Source of the DNA: Paracoccus beibuensis
Lineage (GTDB): Bacteria > Pseudomonadota > Alphaproteobacteria > Rhodobacterales > Rhodobacteraceae
Direction of reading: 5' to 3'
Assembly: GCF_026162625.1 (NCBI RefSeq)
Contig: NZ_JAOTBD010000002.1
Span: 1 to 64,000, forward strand
DNA: 64,000 nt
Positions 7,154-16,247 of this stretch are shown here, in pieces (the stretch's first letter is position 1; the number at the start of each line of letters is the position of its first letter). The translations under genes were made by a program, and so were the position numbers. The notes beneath the pieces are model-generated. The model searched no databases. It saw only the letters and a program-made list of their open reading frames with translations, and was not told the origin of the DNA.

Positions 7154-9703
7154 ATGGATATCGTTCTGCTGACTACCTTCACGGCCTTCCTGTTCCTGGT
7201 GATCGCTGCGGCCGAACCCTTGTCGGCGCGCCTGTCGCTGCCCTTCAGCGTGATGCTGGCCGCGATCGGAATCCTGATCGGCGGCGGCGCGATCTTCGTG
7301 CTGCGGACCGAACTGACCGATACCCTGAACCCGATCGCCGAGGGCATCCTGTCGCTTCCGATCCGCTCCAGCGTCTTCATGTATGTGTTCCTGCCGACGC
7401 TGATCTTCCAGGCCACGCTGGAGATGAACATCAGACGGATGCTGGACGACTGGGTGCCGATCCTGACGCTGGCCGTGGTCGCCGTCGTCGTGGCCACGCT
7501 GACCATCGGCTTCACGCTGTCCTGGATCAGCGGGTTGCCGCTGATGGTCTGCCTGCTCATCGGCTCGATCGTGTCGACCACCGACCCCTCGGCCGTCGTC
7601 AGCATCTTCCGGTCGCTCTCCGCCCCCAAGCGCCTCGCGCGGATCATCGAGGGCGAGAGCCTTTTGAACGACGCGGCCGCCATCGCGCTCTTTGGCCTGT
7701 TCATGGGCTTCGTCATGATGGGCGTTCCCAACCCCAGCCTCGGCGAGGCCGTGGGCCAGTTCCCCTCGCTGATCTTCGGCGGCGCGCTGGCGGGCTGGCT
7801 GGTCGCACGCCTTGCCCTGATCCTGATGAGCCTGTTCGCCCGCTTCGAGACGGCGCAGATTTCCGTCTCGGTCGCGGTGCCGTATCTTGCATATATCGGC
7901 GCGGAGCGGTTGGCGGGCGCGTCGGGCGTCGTGGCGGTCGTGGCCGCCGGTCTGACGCTGAACTTCATGGGACCGGGCCGCTTGGCGCCTGGCTTCTGGG
8001 TCAACCTGCGCGAGATCTGGGGCCTTCTGGCCCACTGGGCCGGGGCGCTGATCTTCATTCTGGCCGCGCTGCTGATCCCGCGCCTGCTGGTGGAACTGCG
8101 GCTGACGGACCTCGGCTTTGTCGTCGTCGTGGTCGTGGCAGCTTTCGTCGCCCGCGCCATCATCCTGTTCGGACTGCTGCCGCTGTTGACGGCGCTGCAC
8201 CTGTCGCCGCGCATCCAGCGCCCCTATCGCGTGGCGATCATGTGGGGCGGACTGCGCGGCGCTGTCACCCTGGCGCTGGCGCTGGCGGTGACCGAAAGCC
8301 TGCGCGTGCCGGTGGAAACCAAGCGGCTGGTTGGCATCGTCGCCACCGGGTTCACGGTCTTCACACTGATCGTGCAGGGGACGACGCTGCGCTGGGTGAT
8401 CGGGCTTCTGGGACTGGACAAGTTGTCGCCGCTGGATCGCGCGCTGTCGAACCAGGTCGTTGCCGTCGCCCTGCAGACGGTGCGGGAGGGGGTTGCTTCG
8501 GCGACCGAAAACTATGACCTGACACGCGAAACCGTCCGCTCCGAGGCCAAGCGCTTCGGCGCCCGCCTTGACGAGGCGGTCGAGCGCGCCGAGGCCGAGG
8601 ACAACGCCGAGATCTTGGACCGCGATCGCATCACGCTTGGCCTGATCGCGCTGGCGGGCCACGAACGAGAGGTGATCCTCCAGCGTTTCCGCGAGCGCGC
8701 GATTTCGGCCCGGCTGTCGGAACAGGCGCTGTTCGACGCCGACCGGTTGATCGAGGGCGCACGGTCCGGCGGACGGACCGGCTATCAGCGGGCGGCGCGG
8801 TCCAGTCTGCGCTATGGCCCGGCCTTCCGCTTTGCGGCCTTTCTGCGCAATCGCCTCGGCATGCCGGGGCAGCTGGCGCGGATGACCGCAGACCGGTTCG
8901 AGAAGTTGCTGGCCAAGCGGTTGATCCTGCGCGATCTTCACGGCTTCATCGACCGGCGTATCCGCCGCATCCACGGCCGCCGCGTGGCCGAGCTGCTGCA
9001 CGAAATGCTCAACCGCCGGATCGAGGCGGTGGACACCGCGCTGGAGGGTCTGCGCCTGCAGTATCCCGGCTATGCCGAGGAGCTGGAGCGCCGCTTCATC
9101 CGCCGCACAGCGCTGCGCCTCGAGGAACGCGAATACGCGGCGATGCGCGAAGACGGGCTGATCGGGTCCGAGGTCCACACCGAGCTGATGGCCGACATCG
9201 CCCGCCGCCGCGCGGCGACCGAGGGGCGGCCCAAGCTGGACTTGGCGCTGAGGAAGAACGACCTGGTGCGCCAGTTCCCGCTGTTCGCCGACCTTGACGA
9301 CGGCGAGATGAAGCGCCTCTCTCGGGCGATCCGCACACGCTATGTCAATGCGGGCCACATCATCACCCGCAAGGACACGCCGGCGCGCACGGTCTTCTTC
9401 GTGGCCTCTGGCGCGGTCGAGCAGGAAGTTGCGGGCCAGTCGATCCGGCTTGGTCGGGGCGAGATGTTCGGGCAGATGGGCGTCCTGACCAGCCGCCTCC
9501 GCCGGGCCGAGGTCCGAGCGATCACCCCCACCAGCCTTCTGGTGCTGGACGAAGTCGACTTTCGCCGCGTGCTGAAGCGCTCGGCCGCACTGCGCGAGGC
9601 GGTCCGTGCCAGCCTGACCGGCAAGGCGGCCGGGCAAGAGGTGCTGCGCCTGCCCGAGATGCAGATCGACGCCCCGCTTGGCGAGGCGCGGGCGGCAGGC
9701 TAG
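7154..9703 (+). CDS. CPA1-family Na+/H+ antiporter with cyclic-nucleotide-binding-type tail
   Basis: An inner-membrane cation/proton antiporter of 849 residues. About residues 1-420 are a multi-helix CPA1 (NhaP/SOS1-like) domain. It includes the conserved ion-site region STTDPSAVVSIF followed by GESLLNDAAAIALF (the paired Asp motif is represented by ND), and MWGGLRGAVTLALAL in a later helix. About 430-720 is a charged, Arg/Glu-rich cytoplasmic region. The C-terminal 120 residues form a Crp-like beta-roll (FPLFADLDDGEMKRLS, AGHIITRKDTPARTVFFVASG, GEMFGQMGVL). This layout is like plant SOS1 antiporters. The start is placed at the ATG giving MDIVLLTTFTAF, where the first membrane helix begins. 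Whether it binds cAMP is not known. Confidence 0.87.
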   Translation: MDIVLLTTFTAFLFLVIAAAEPLSARLSLPFSVMLAAIGILIGGGAIFVLRTELTDTLNPIAEGILSLPIRSSVFMYVFLPTLIFQATLEMNIRRMLDDWVPILTLAVVAVVVATLTIGFTLSWISGLPLMVCLLIGSIVSTTDPSAVVSIFRSLSAPKRLARIIEGESLLNDAAAIALFGLFMGFVMMGVPNPSLGEAVGQFPSLIFGGALAGWLVARLALILMSLFARFETAQISVSVAVPYLAYIGAERLAGASGVVAVVAAGLTLNFMGPGRLAPGFWVNLREIWGLLAHWAGALIFILAALLIPRLLVELRLTDLGFVVVVVVAAFVARAIILFGLLPLLTALHLSPRIQRPYRVAIMWGGLRGAVTLALALAVTESLRVPVETKRLVGIVATGFTVFTLIVQGTTLRWVIGLLGLDKLSPLDRALSNQVVAVALQTVREGVASATENYDLTRETVRSEAKRFGARLDEAVERAEAEDNAEILDRDRITLGLIALAGHEREVILQRFRERAISARLSEQALFDADRLIEGARSGGRTGYQRAARSSLRYGPAFRFAAFLRNRLGMPGQLARMTADRFEKLLAKRLILRDLHGFIDRRIRRIHGRRVAELLHEMLNRRIEAVDTALEGLRLQYPGYAEELERRFIRRTALRLEEREYAAMREDGLIGSEVHTELMADIARRRAATEGRPKLDLALRKNDLVRQFPLFADLDDGEMKRLSRAIRTRYVNAGHIITRKDTPARTVFFVASGAVEQEVAGQSIRLGRGEMFGQMGVLTSRLRRAEVRAITPTSLLVLDEVDFRRVLKRSAALREAVRASLTGKAAGQEVLRLPEMQIDAPLGEARAAG

Positions 9704-9739
9704 ACAGGCGACCTGAAGATCACGACCGAAGGGTTCCCC

Positions 9740-12037
9740 ATGGACGCCGCCCAGACCGCCAGCCGCATCGCCCGGCAGATCGCCACCGAAATCGCGGCCA
9801 CGCCCGCCCAGGTCAGCGCCGCGGCGGGGCTTCTGGACGGCGGCGCCACCGTGCCCTTCGTTGCGCGATACCGGAAGGAGGTCACCGGTGGTCTGGATGA
9901 CACGCAGCTGCGCACCCTGTCCGAACGCCTCGGCTATCTGCGGGAGATGGAGGCACGCCGCGCGGCGATCCTGGGCTCGATCCGCGATCAGGGCAAGCTG
10001 ACCGACGATCTGGCCCGCGCCATCGCGGTGGCCGAAACCAAGGCCGCGCTGGAAGACATTTACCTGCCGTTCAAGCCCAAGCGCCGCACGAAGGCGATGA
10101 CCGCTCGCGAAAACGGGCTGGAGCCGCTGCTGCGCACCATCCAGTCCGACGCATCGCGCGACCCGTCGGCGCTGGCCCGCGATTTCGTGCAGGGCCCCGT
10201 CGAAACGCCCAAGGCCGCCTTGGACGGGGCGCGCGACATCCTGGTCGAAGAGCTGTCCGAAAATGCCGAGGTCTTGGGCAAGCTGCGCGACTTCATGCGG
10301 CGCGAGGCGTTCATCTCGGCCCGCGTGGTCGCGGGGAAAGACGAGGCGGGCGCCAAGTTCAGCGACTATTTCGACCATCGCGAAACCTGGGCCGGCATCC
10401 CCGGCCACCGCGCCCTGGCAATCCTGCGCGCCGCCAGGGAGGAGGTGGTGACCATCGACATCTCGCCCGATCCCGAGACGGGGGCAGCGCGGGCCGAGGG
10501 GATCGTGGCGCAGGGGCTGGGGCCGGTCGGGCAGGGGCCGGGCGCGGACTGGCTGCGCGGTGTCGCTGGCTGGGCCTGGCGGGTGCGGCTGTCGAACACG
10601 ATGTATATCGACCTGCTGACCGATCTGCGCAAGCGCGCCCATGACGAGGCAATCGCGGTCTTTGCCCGCAACCTGCGCGACCTGCTGCTGGCCGCGCCCG
10701 CGGGGCCGCGCGCGACGCTGGGAATCGATCCAGGCATCCGCACCGGCTGCAAGGTTGCGGTCGTGGACCAGACCGGCAAGCTGCTGGACACGGCGACGAT
10801 CTATCCCTTCCAGCCCAAGAACGACCTGCGCGGCGCCGAGGCCACGCTGCTGGCGCTGATCGCGCGCCACGGAATCGACCTGATCGCCATCGGCAACGGC
10901 ACCGCCAGCCGAGAGACGGAGCGCCTTGTGGCCGAGGTTCTGAAGCACCTGCCGAAAGGCGTGAAGGCGCCGACCAAGGTAATCGTGTCCGAAGCCGGGG
11001 CCTCGGTCTATTCGGCGTCCGAACTGGCTGCGAAGGAGTTCCCCAACCTCGACGTGTCGCTGCGCGGCGCGGTGTCCATCGCGCGGCGCCTGCAGGACCC
11101 GTTGGCAGAACTGGTCAAGGTGCCGCCTCAGTCCATCGGCGTTGGCCAGTACCAGCACGACGTGGACCAGCGACAGCTGGCCAAGTCGCTGGAAGCCGTG
11201 GTCGAGGATGCGGTGAACGCTGTTGGCGTGGACCTGAACACGGCCTCGGCGCCGCTGCTGGCGCATGTGGCGGGGCTGGGGCCGTCGCTGGCGCAGGCCA
11301 TCGTGACGCATCGCGACGCGCAGGGCGCCTTTCGGTCGCGGGCGGCGCTGAAGAAGGTCGCGGGGCTTGGACCGCGGGCATTCGAACAATCCGCGGGTTT
11401 TTTGCGCATCCGCGACGGAGACGAGGCGCTGGACGCCTCGGCCGTCCACCCCGAGGCCTATGGCCTGGCGCGCAAGATCGTCGCCGCCTGCGGCCGCGAT
11501 CTGCGCGCGGCCATGGGCGACGGCGTGGTGCTGAAGCGCCTGAAGCCAGAGGATTTCGTGACCAGCGACTTCGGCCTGCCGACCGTGCGTGACATCCTGG
11601 CCGAACTTGAGAAGCCCGGCCGCGACCCTCGCCCCGGCTTCGTCACCGCCAGCTTTGCGGATGGGGTCGAGGACATCAAGGACCTGCGCCCGGGCATGCA
11701 GCTGGAAGGAACCGTGACCAACGTGGCGGCCTTCGGCGCCTTCGTCGATGTCGGCGTGCATCAGGACGGGCTGGTCCATGTCAGCCAGCTGGCCGACCGC
11801 TTCGTCAAGGACCCGCACGAGGTCGTCAAGGCCGGCGACGTGGTCCGCGTCCGCGTGACCGAGGTGGATGTGGCCCGCAAGCGCATTGGCCTGACCATGC
11901 GCAAGGATGGTGGCCAGGCACCCGCCGAGGCCCGCTCGAAGCCGCAAGGCAAGCCGCGGGCCGCCAAGGCCGCGCCGCCGCAGGCCGGGCAGGGCGCCTT
12001 CGGATCGGCCTTGGCCGACGCCTTGCGCAAGCGCTGA
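9740..12037 (+). CDS. tex: Tex-family S1 RNA-binding transcription accessory protein
   Basis: A 765-residue cytoplasmic nucleic-acid-binding protein related to Bordetella and Pseudomonas Tex and to eukaryotic Spt6. Domains in order are an N-terminal helical region with the signature VPFVARYRKEVTGGLDD, a YqgF/RNase H-like fold (TLGIDPGIRTGCKVAVVD near 330), helix-hairpin-helix segments (around 495-560; LRIRDGDEALDASAVHPE), and a C-terminal S1 domain (GTVTNVAAFGAFVDVGVHQD, about 655-725). The tail is basic and Lys/Ala-rich. It follows the antiporter gene by 36 bases and precedes the epimerase gene by 11, so the three may be co-transcribed. Confidence 0.94.
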   Translation: MDAAQTASRIARQIATEIAATPAQVSAAAGLLDGGATVPFVARYRKEVTGGLDDTQLRTLSERLGYLREMEARRAAILGSIRDQGKLTDDLARAIAVAETKAALEDIYLPFKPKRRTKAMTARENGLEPLLRTIQSDASRDPSALARDFVQGPVETPKAALDGARDILVEELSENAEVLGKLRDFMRREAFISARVVAGKDEAGAKFSDYFDHRETWAGIPGHRALAILRAAREEVVTIDISPDPETGAARAEGIVAQGLGPVGQGPGADWLRGVAGWAWRVRLSNTMYIDLLTDLRKRAHDEAIAVFARNLRDLLLAAPAGPRATLGIDPGIRTGCKVAVVDQTGKLLDTATIYPFQPKNDLRGAEATLLALIARHGIDLIAIGNGTASRETERLVAEVLKHLPKGVKAPTKVIVSEAGASVYSASELAAKEFPNLDVSLRGAVSIARRLQDPLAELVKVPPQSIGVGQYQHDVDQRQLAKSLEAVVEDAVNAVGVDLNTASAPLLAHVAGLGPSLAQAIVTHRDAQGAFRSRAALKKVAGLGPRAFEQSAGFLRIRDGDEALDASAVHPEAYGLARKIVAACGRDLRAAMGDGVVLKRLKPEDFVTSDFGLPTVRDILAELEKPGRDPRPGFVTASFADGVEDIKDLRPGMQLEGTVTNVAAFGAFVDVGVHQDGLVHVSQLADRFVKDPHEVVKAGDVVRVRVTEVDVARKRIGLTMRKDGGQAPAEARSKPQGKPRAAKAAPPQAGQGAFGSALADALRKR

Positions 12038-12048
12038 AAGGGACAACG

Positions 12049-13281
12049 ATGACTGCTGCCCCGACTGTGTTGGACGACGCCGACCACCGCGCTTTCCTGA
12101 TTGCCGATGCGCATCGCGCGCTGGATTTCTTCGACGCGAGCCAGGATCCCGATGGCGGTTTCCGGGCGCTGGACCACGACGGCCGCCCGCTGCCCCGCGA
12201 CCTGCAAGAGCTGCACACGACGACGCGGCTGGTCCACTCCTATGCGCTGGCGCAGCTGGCAGGCAGGCCAGATCGCGCCGGCATCATCGACCGGGGGATG
12301 GATGATCTGTGGAACCGCCACCGCGACCCGGACCACGGCGGTTACCTCTGGTCGGTGACGAGCGACGGCATCGGCGACGGGACCAAGCTGGCCTACGGAC
12401 ATGTCTTCGTCCTGCTGGCGGCGTCTTCGGCCCGAATGGTCGGGCATCCCGACGCGGACCGGCTGCTGAACGACATCCGCAACGTGCTGGACCGCCACTA
12501 TTGGGACGAGGATGCGGGGCTTTTCCGTGACGAGTTCACGCGCGACTGGCAGGTCTTCTCCACCTATCGCGGCATGAACGCCAACATGCACGGGGTCGAG
12601 GCGCTGTTGGCAGCGCACGAGGCCACGGGCGAGGCAGTCTTTTTGTTGCGCGCCGGTCGCATCCTGAACTTCTTCATCGGGGGACAGGCCGCCGCGAACG
12701 GCTGGCGCATCCCCGAGCACTACGACGACAGCTGGCAGCCTGATCACGGCTATGCTGGCAATCCGATGTTCCGTCCCGCCGGAACGACGCCCGGCCACAG
12801 CTTCGAAATGGCGCGCCTTCTGCTGCACTGGTGGGACCTGGCGGGCCGGCCCGGCACGGATGCGCCGCAGCAGGCGCGGGCGCTTGTCGGGGCGGCGCTG
12901 GCCGATGCCTGGGATCAGGATCGCGGGGGCCTTGTCTATACCTTGCGCGACGGCCGGGTGGACAACGCCGCGCGCTATTGGTGGCCGGTGACCGAAGCCA
13001 TCGGGGCGCTTGCCGCCCTGATCAAGCTGGATCCGTGCCCCGAGGACGAGCGCTGGTACCGCAGGCTCTGGTCCTTCGCCGACCGGCATCTGGTCGACCA
13101 TCGGCGGGGCGGGTGGGTCCCGGAACTGGATGCAGCGGACCGACCGTCGGCTGCGCAGTTCTCGGGCAAGCCCGACATCTACCACGCGCTGCAGGCGGAC
13201 CTGCTGCCGCTGGTGCCCGATCTCTCGCGCCAGGGGGCGGCGCTGGCCCGGCTTCAACCGCTGCGGGCGGCGCACGACTGA
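12049..13281 (+). CDS. AGE-family sugar epimerase/isomerase
   Basis: A 410-residue (alpha/alpha)6-barrel protein of the N-acylglucosamine 2-epimerase family, which also holds mannose isomerase and YihS-type aldose-ketose isomerases. Family motifs include the Arg/His segment LQELHTTTRLVHSYALAQL near the N-terminus, NANMHGVEALLAAHEATG (catalytic His region) near residue 180, TPGHSFEMARLLLHW (second catalytic His) near 247, and the C-terminal GKPDIYHALQADLLP. The latter resembles the mannose isomerase/YihS branch more than renin-binding protein. It lies 11 bases after tex. The actual sugar substrate cannot be read from the sequence. Probably cytosolic, as there is no signal peptide. Confidence 0.82.
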   Translation: MTAAPTVLDDADHRAFLIADAHRALDFFDASQDPDGGFRALDHDGRPLPRDLQELHTTTRLVHSYALAQLAGRPDRAGIIDRGMDDLWNRHRDPDHGGYLWSVTSDGIGDGTKLAYGHVFVLLAASSARMVGHPDADRLLNDIRNVLDRHYWDEDAGLFRDEFTRDWQVFSTYRGMNANMHGVEALLAAHEATGEAVFLLRAGRILNFFIGGQAAANGWRIPEHYDDSWQPDHGYAGNPMFRPAGTTPGHSFEMARLLLHWWDLAGRPGTDAPQQARALVGAALADAWDQDRGGLVYTLRDGRVDNAARYWWPVTEAIGALAALIKLDPCPEDERWYRRLWSFADRHLVDHRRGGWVPELDAADRPSAAQFSGKPDIYHALQADLLPLVPDLSRQGAALARLQPLRAAHD

Positions 13282-13316
13282 TCCACGGCCCGGGCACTTG
13301 ACAGGCCCCGGCAAGC

Positions 13317-14510
13317 TTGCCAACCGTGACGAATGCGGCGCGCCCGCGACCTGCCTCGAAAGTGACTTCCTTGCCGAACAAGATCGCGCCTGCCGATCCG
13401 CGCAGCGCCAACCCGGACCTTCGTGCCCTGGACCTGCTGGCAGGTTCCGAAGGTGCCTTCGCGCTGTCCATCCTGAACAGCTCGCCCGACTGCATCAAGC
13501 TGATCGAGCTTGACGGCCGCGTCAGCTTCATGAACAGCAACGGCGTGGTCGCGATGGAGATCGACGACGCCAGCACCATCGAGGACCGGCTCTGGACCTC
13601 GATGTGGCCCGAGGAGCAGCGCAGCATGGTCGAAAGCATGATCCTGGCCGCGCGTCGGGGTGAGATCACCACCTTCGAAGCCTATCGGCCCACCTTCACC
13701 GGCACGCCCCGCTGGTGGCATGTGACCTCGGCCCCGGTTCGCGGGCTTTCGGGGCAGATCGAACGCATCGTCTCGATCTCTCGCGACATCACGGCAACGG
13801 TGACGGCACGTCTGCGGCTGCAGGAAGAGGTCGCGGAGAAGGACGCCGCACTGGCCCGGCAGAAGATCCTGCTGGGAGAGATCGACCACCGGGTCAAGAA
13901 CAGCTTCGCTGCCGTCATCGGCCTATTGCGGCTGCAGGCGCGCACCCACGCGGGCAGCGACGCGGGCAGCCTGCTGGCCGAGGCCGCAAGCCGCATCGTG
14001 ACCCTGGCCCGCGTGCACGAGCAGCTGCATCTGGACCCAGGCGCGGGACGGCTGGAGTTGTCCGAATATCTCTCGTCGCTGGCCAAGGATCTGTGCGGGG
14101 CGCTGAACTGCCACCTCGACATCGAGGTCGAGCTGTCCGGCCAGGTCCAGTCGAGTCCCTCGCAGGCGGCGGCGATCGGCCAGATCCTTGCGGAGCTGAT
14201 GGGCAACGCCGTCAAGCATGGCGGCCCAGACCGCCAGACGCGGATTGTCGTGCGCCTGTCGGAACGCCGCGGCAAGCTGGTCCTTTCGGTCGAGGATGAC
14301 GGCCCTGGGCTTCCCGACGGCTTCGACCCGGCGCGGTCGCGCGGCCTGGGCATGCAGATCTGCCGCATCTATTCGACCGAGATGGGCGGCGATCTGAATT
14401 TTCGCGCCTCGGCGCTTGGCGGTGCTGCCGTCGACGTGTCGCTGGTCATCGAGCCTCCGGCACCGGGTACGCCCGCTTCGATGGGAACCGATCCCGCCCC
14501 GCGCGATTGA
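13317..14510 (+). CDS. PAS-domain sensor histidine kinase (HisKA_2 type)
   Basis: A soluble two-component sensor of up to 397 residues. A PAS fold spans about 45-155 (ILNSSPDCIKLIELDGRVSF, DITATVTARLRL). The phosphoacceptor helix follows with EIDHRVKNSFAAVIGLLRLQ near residue 185, the HRVKN motif of HisKA_2/HWE-like kinases. Next is an HATPase domain with an N box (ELMGNAVKHG) and G-box DDGPGLPDGFDPARSRGLGM. No transmembrane segment is seen, so it senses a cytoplasmic cue. The start is uncertain. There is no ATG in the N-terminal region, and candidates are TTG 13317, GTG 13326 or GTG 13362. No response regulator is adjacent. Such kinases often feed the general stress response, which is an inference here. 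Confidence 0.82.
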   Translation: MPTVTNAARPRPASKVTSLPNKIAPADPRSANPDLRALDLLAGSEGAFALSILNSSPDCIKLIELDGRVSFMNSNGVVAMEIDDASTIEDRLWTSMWPEEQRSMVESMILAARRGEITTFEAYRPTFTGTPRWWHVTSAPVRGLSGQIERIVSISRDITATVTARLRLQEEVAEKDAALARQKILLGEIDHRVKNSFAAVIGLLRLQARTHAGSDAGSLLAEAASRIVTLARVHEQLHLDPGAGRLELSEYLSSLAKDLCGALNCHLDIEVELSGQVQSSPSQAAAIGQILAELMGNAVKHGGPDRQTRIVVRLSERRGKLVLSVEDDGPGLPDGFDPARSRGLGMQICRIYSTEMGGDLNFRASALGGAAVDVSLVIEPPAPGTPASMGTDPAPRD

Positions 14511-14559
14511 GCAGCGCAAGCGCCGTTCACGACACCGCCAGTTCAGACAGGAGCCGCCG

Positions 14560-15339
14560 ATGCGGATGAAGATAGACGTTGCTCTCGACTATCGGCTGGC
14601 TGCGCCCGGCGCCGCCATCCTGGTGGTCGAGGCCGCGGGCGTGGCGGGACAGGTTCTGTCCGACACGCGCATCGACGTTAAATCGCCCAGCCACCTTGCC
14701 CGGGTGACCGCCGAAGAAGGCATCGGTGAGCGGCTGGTGATGCGGCTTGAGGACCGGATGGCCTGCACCTATTCCGCGATCGTCGAGGTGACGCGCCAGC
14801 GACCCGACATGGCCGCGCTGCAGGCCGTCGAGGTCGAGCACATGCCGGCCGACGCGCTGCGCTATCTGCTTCCGTCGCGCTATTGCGAGAGCGACCGGTT
14901 CGCGAACTTCGTCGCCTCGCGCTTCGGGATGCTGACGGGCGGCGCGAAGGTGGCCGCGATGCGCGATTGGGTCGAGGGGCACCTGGACTATGTCGCCGGC
15001 GTCAGCGACGGAAACACCACCGCCGCCGACACCTATCTGGACGCGCGTGGGGTGTGCCGCGACTATGCCCACCTGCTGATCGCGCTTTGCCGGGCGGGGC
15101 AGATCCCCGCGCGGATCGCAAGCGTCTATGCGCCGGACGTCGAGCCGCAGGACTTCCACGCCGTCGCCGAGGTCTTCCTGTCCGGAGAGTGGCACCTGGT
15201 CGATGCGACCGGCATGGCCGAGGCCGACGAGATGGCGCTGGTGGCCGTCGGCCGCGACGCCACGGATGTGGCCTTCCTGACGACGATTCCCGCCGCCGAG
15301 CTGCGGACCCAGACCGTCAAGGTCACGCGCCTCGGCTAG
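14560..15339 (+). CDS. Transglutaminase-like domain protein
   Basis: A 259-residue protein with an N-terminal beta-rich domain followed by a transglutaminase/protease-like fold. The putative Cys-His-Asp triad is visible: Cys in ARGVCRDYAHLL (about residue 166), His in DFHAVAEVFL (about 199) and Asp in WHLVDATG (about 215). No signal peptide is present. The start ATG has CAGGAG seven bases upstream. Members of this group are generally amidases or proteases of unknown substrate. It ends tail-to-tail with cobD, and the two stop codons share the four bases CTAG at 15336-15339. Confidence 0.82.
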   Translation: MRMKIDVALDYRLAAPGAAILVVEAAGVAGQVLSDTRIDVKSPSHLARVTAEEGIGERLVMRLEDRMACTYSAIVEVTRQRPDMAALQAVEVEHMPADALRYLLPSRYCESDRFANFVASRFGMLTGGAKVAAMRDWVEGHLDYVAGVSDGNTTAADTYLDARGVCRDYAHLLIALCRAGQIPARIASVYAPDVEPQDFHAVAEVFLSGEWHLVDATGMAEADEMALVAVGRDATDVAFLTTIPAAELRTQTVKVTRLG

Positions 15340-16247
15340 AGCAGCGCCAGCGCGACCAGCAGGAGGCCCGACAGCGTGACCGCCCGGCGATAGAACGCGA
15401 TGCCGCGCCACAGGTCCTGCACTGTCGGGTCGGGGGCCGCGCCGTTCAGCCACGGCTCATTGGCGATGCGGTCGGCATAGACGCGCGGACCCGACAGCCT
15501 GACATCCAGCGCGCCAGCCATCGCCCCCTCGGGCCAGCCTGCATTGGGCGAGCGGTGGGCGGCCGCGTCGCGCCAGGCGCAGCGGATCGCGCGGCCACCG
15601 CTATGACCCGCGGCCAGCGCGATCAGCCCCGCCGACAGTCGCGCCGGGACCAGGTTCGCCACGTCGTCCAGGCGTGCGGCGACCATGCCGAACGCCTCGT
15701 GCCGTGGCGTGCGGTGGCCGATCATCGAATCGAGCGTGTTGACCGCCTTGTAGGCCGCGATACCCGGCAGCCCCGCCACCGCAGCCCAGAAGAGGGGCGC
15801 GAGGACGCCGTCGCTGGCGTTCTCGGCGAGGCTTTCCAGGCTGGCGCGGGCTAGTGCGGCTTCATCTGCCCGGCTGACGTCGCGGCCGACGATCATAGTC
15901 GTTGCATGGCGCGCCGCCGCCAAGTCGCCGCGCCCCAGCGGCAGGGCAACGGCGCGCAGGTGGTCGTGAAGCGACCGCGCCGCCACCAGCGGCCATGCCA
16001 GAACGCCCGCCACCCAGGCGCCCAACCACGACTGGATCACAATTGCCGGCACGATGGCCGCCGCGACGACCACGGCGACCGCCAGCGCGCCCTTGGCCCG
16101 TCGGCCCGCGCCGGCGTTCAGCCTGCGGTCCAGCACGTCGATCAATCGGCCCAGCCAAGTCACCGGGTGGCCGATCCGGCGGAACAGCGCCCCGGGCCAC
16201 CCGATCAGCGCGTCCAGCAAAAGCGCCAGCGCCGCGACCAGCGCCAT
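15336..16247 (-). CDS. cobD: Adenosylcobinamide-phosphate synthase (CobD/CbiB)
   Basis: A membrane protein that attaches the aminopropanol (phosphate) arm to adenosylcobyric acid in late cobalamin synthesis. It is 303 residues with several hydrophobic segments (residues 1-15, 50-80, 155-170 and the C-terminal end). Family motifs are DALIGWPGALFRRIGHPVTW at the N-terminus, SLESLAENASDGVLAPLFWA and YKAVNTLDSMIGHRTPRHEAF. The start ATG shares its A with the stop of the upstream phosphatase gene (TGATG), so the two are translationally coupled. The neighbours cobC or cobQ, often found beside it, are not here. Confidence 0.93.
   Translation of the reverse strand: MALVAALALLLDALIGWPGALFRRIGHPVTWLGRLIDVLDRRLNAGAGRRAKGALAVAVVVAAAIVPAIVIQSWLGAWVAGVLAWPLVAARSLHDHLRAVALPLGRGDLAAARHATTMIVGRDVSRADEAALARASLESLAENASDGVLAPLFWAAVAGLPGIAAYKAVNTLDSMIGHRTPRHEAFGMVAARLDDVANLVPARLSAGLIALAAGHSGGRAIRCAWRDAAAHRSPNAGWPEGAMAGALDVRLSGPRVYADRIANEPWLNGAAPDPTVQDLWRGIAFYRRAVTLSGLLLVALALL

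Noticed and set aside
7103-12046. Very long open frame on the minus strand (over 1600 codons)
   Set aside because: It is antisense to the antiporter and tex genes. Its composition is Arg/Gln/His-rich, without conserved motifs, as expected from reading GC-rich genes in reverse.
12049-13281. N-acetylglucosamine 2-epimerase (renin-binding type)
   Set aside because: The family fold fits, but no sialic-acid or amino-sugar genes are nearby and the motifs look closer to mannose isomerase/YihS. Only the family is called.
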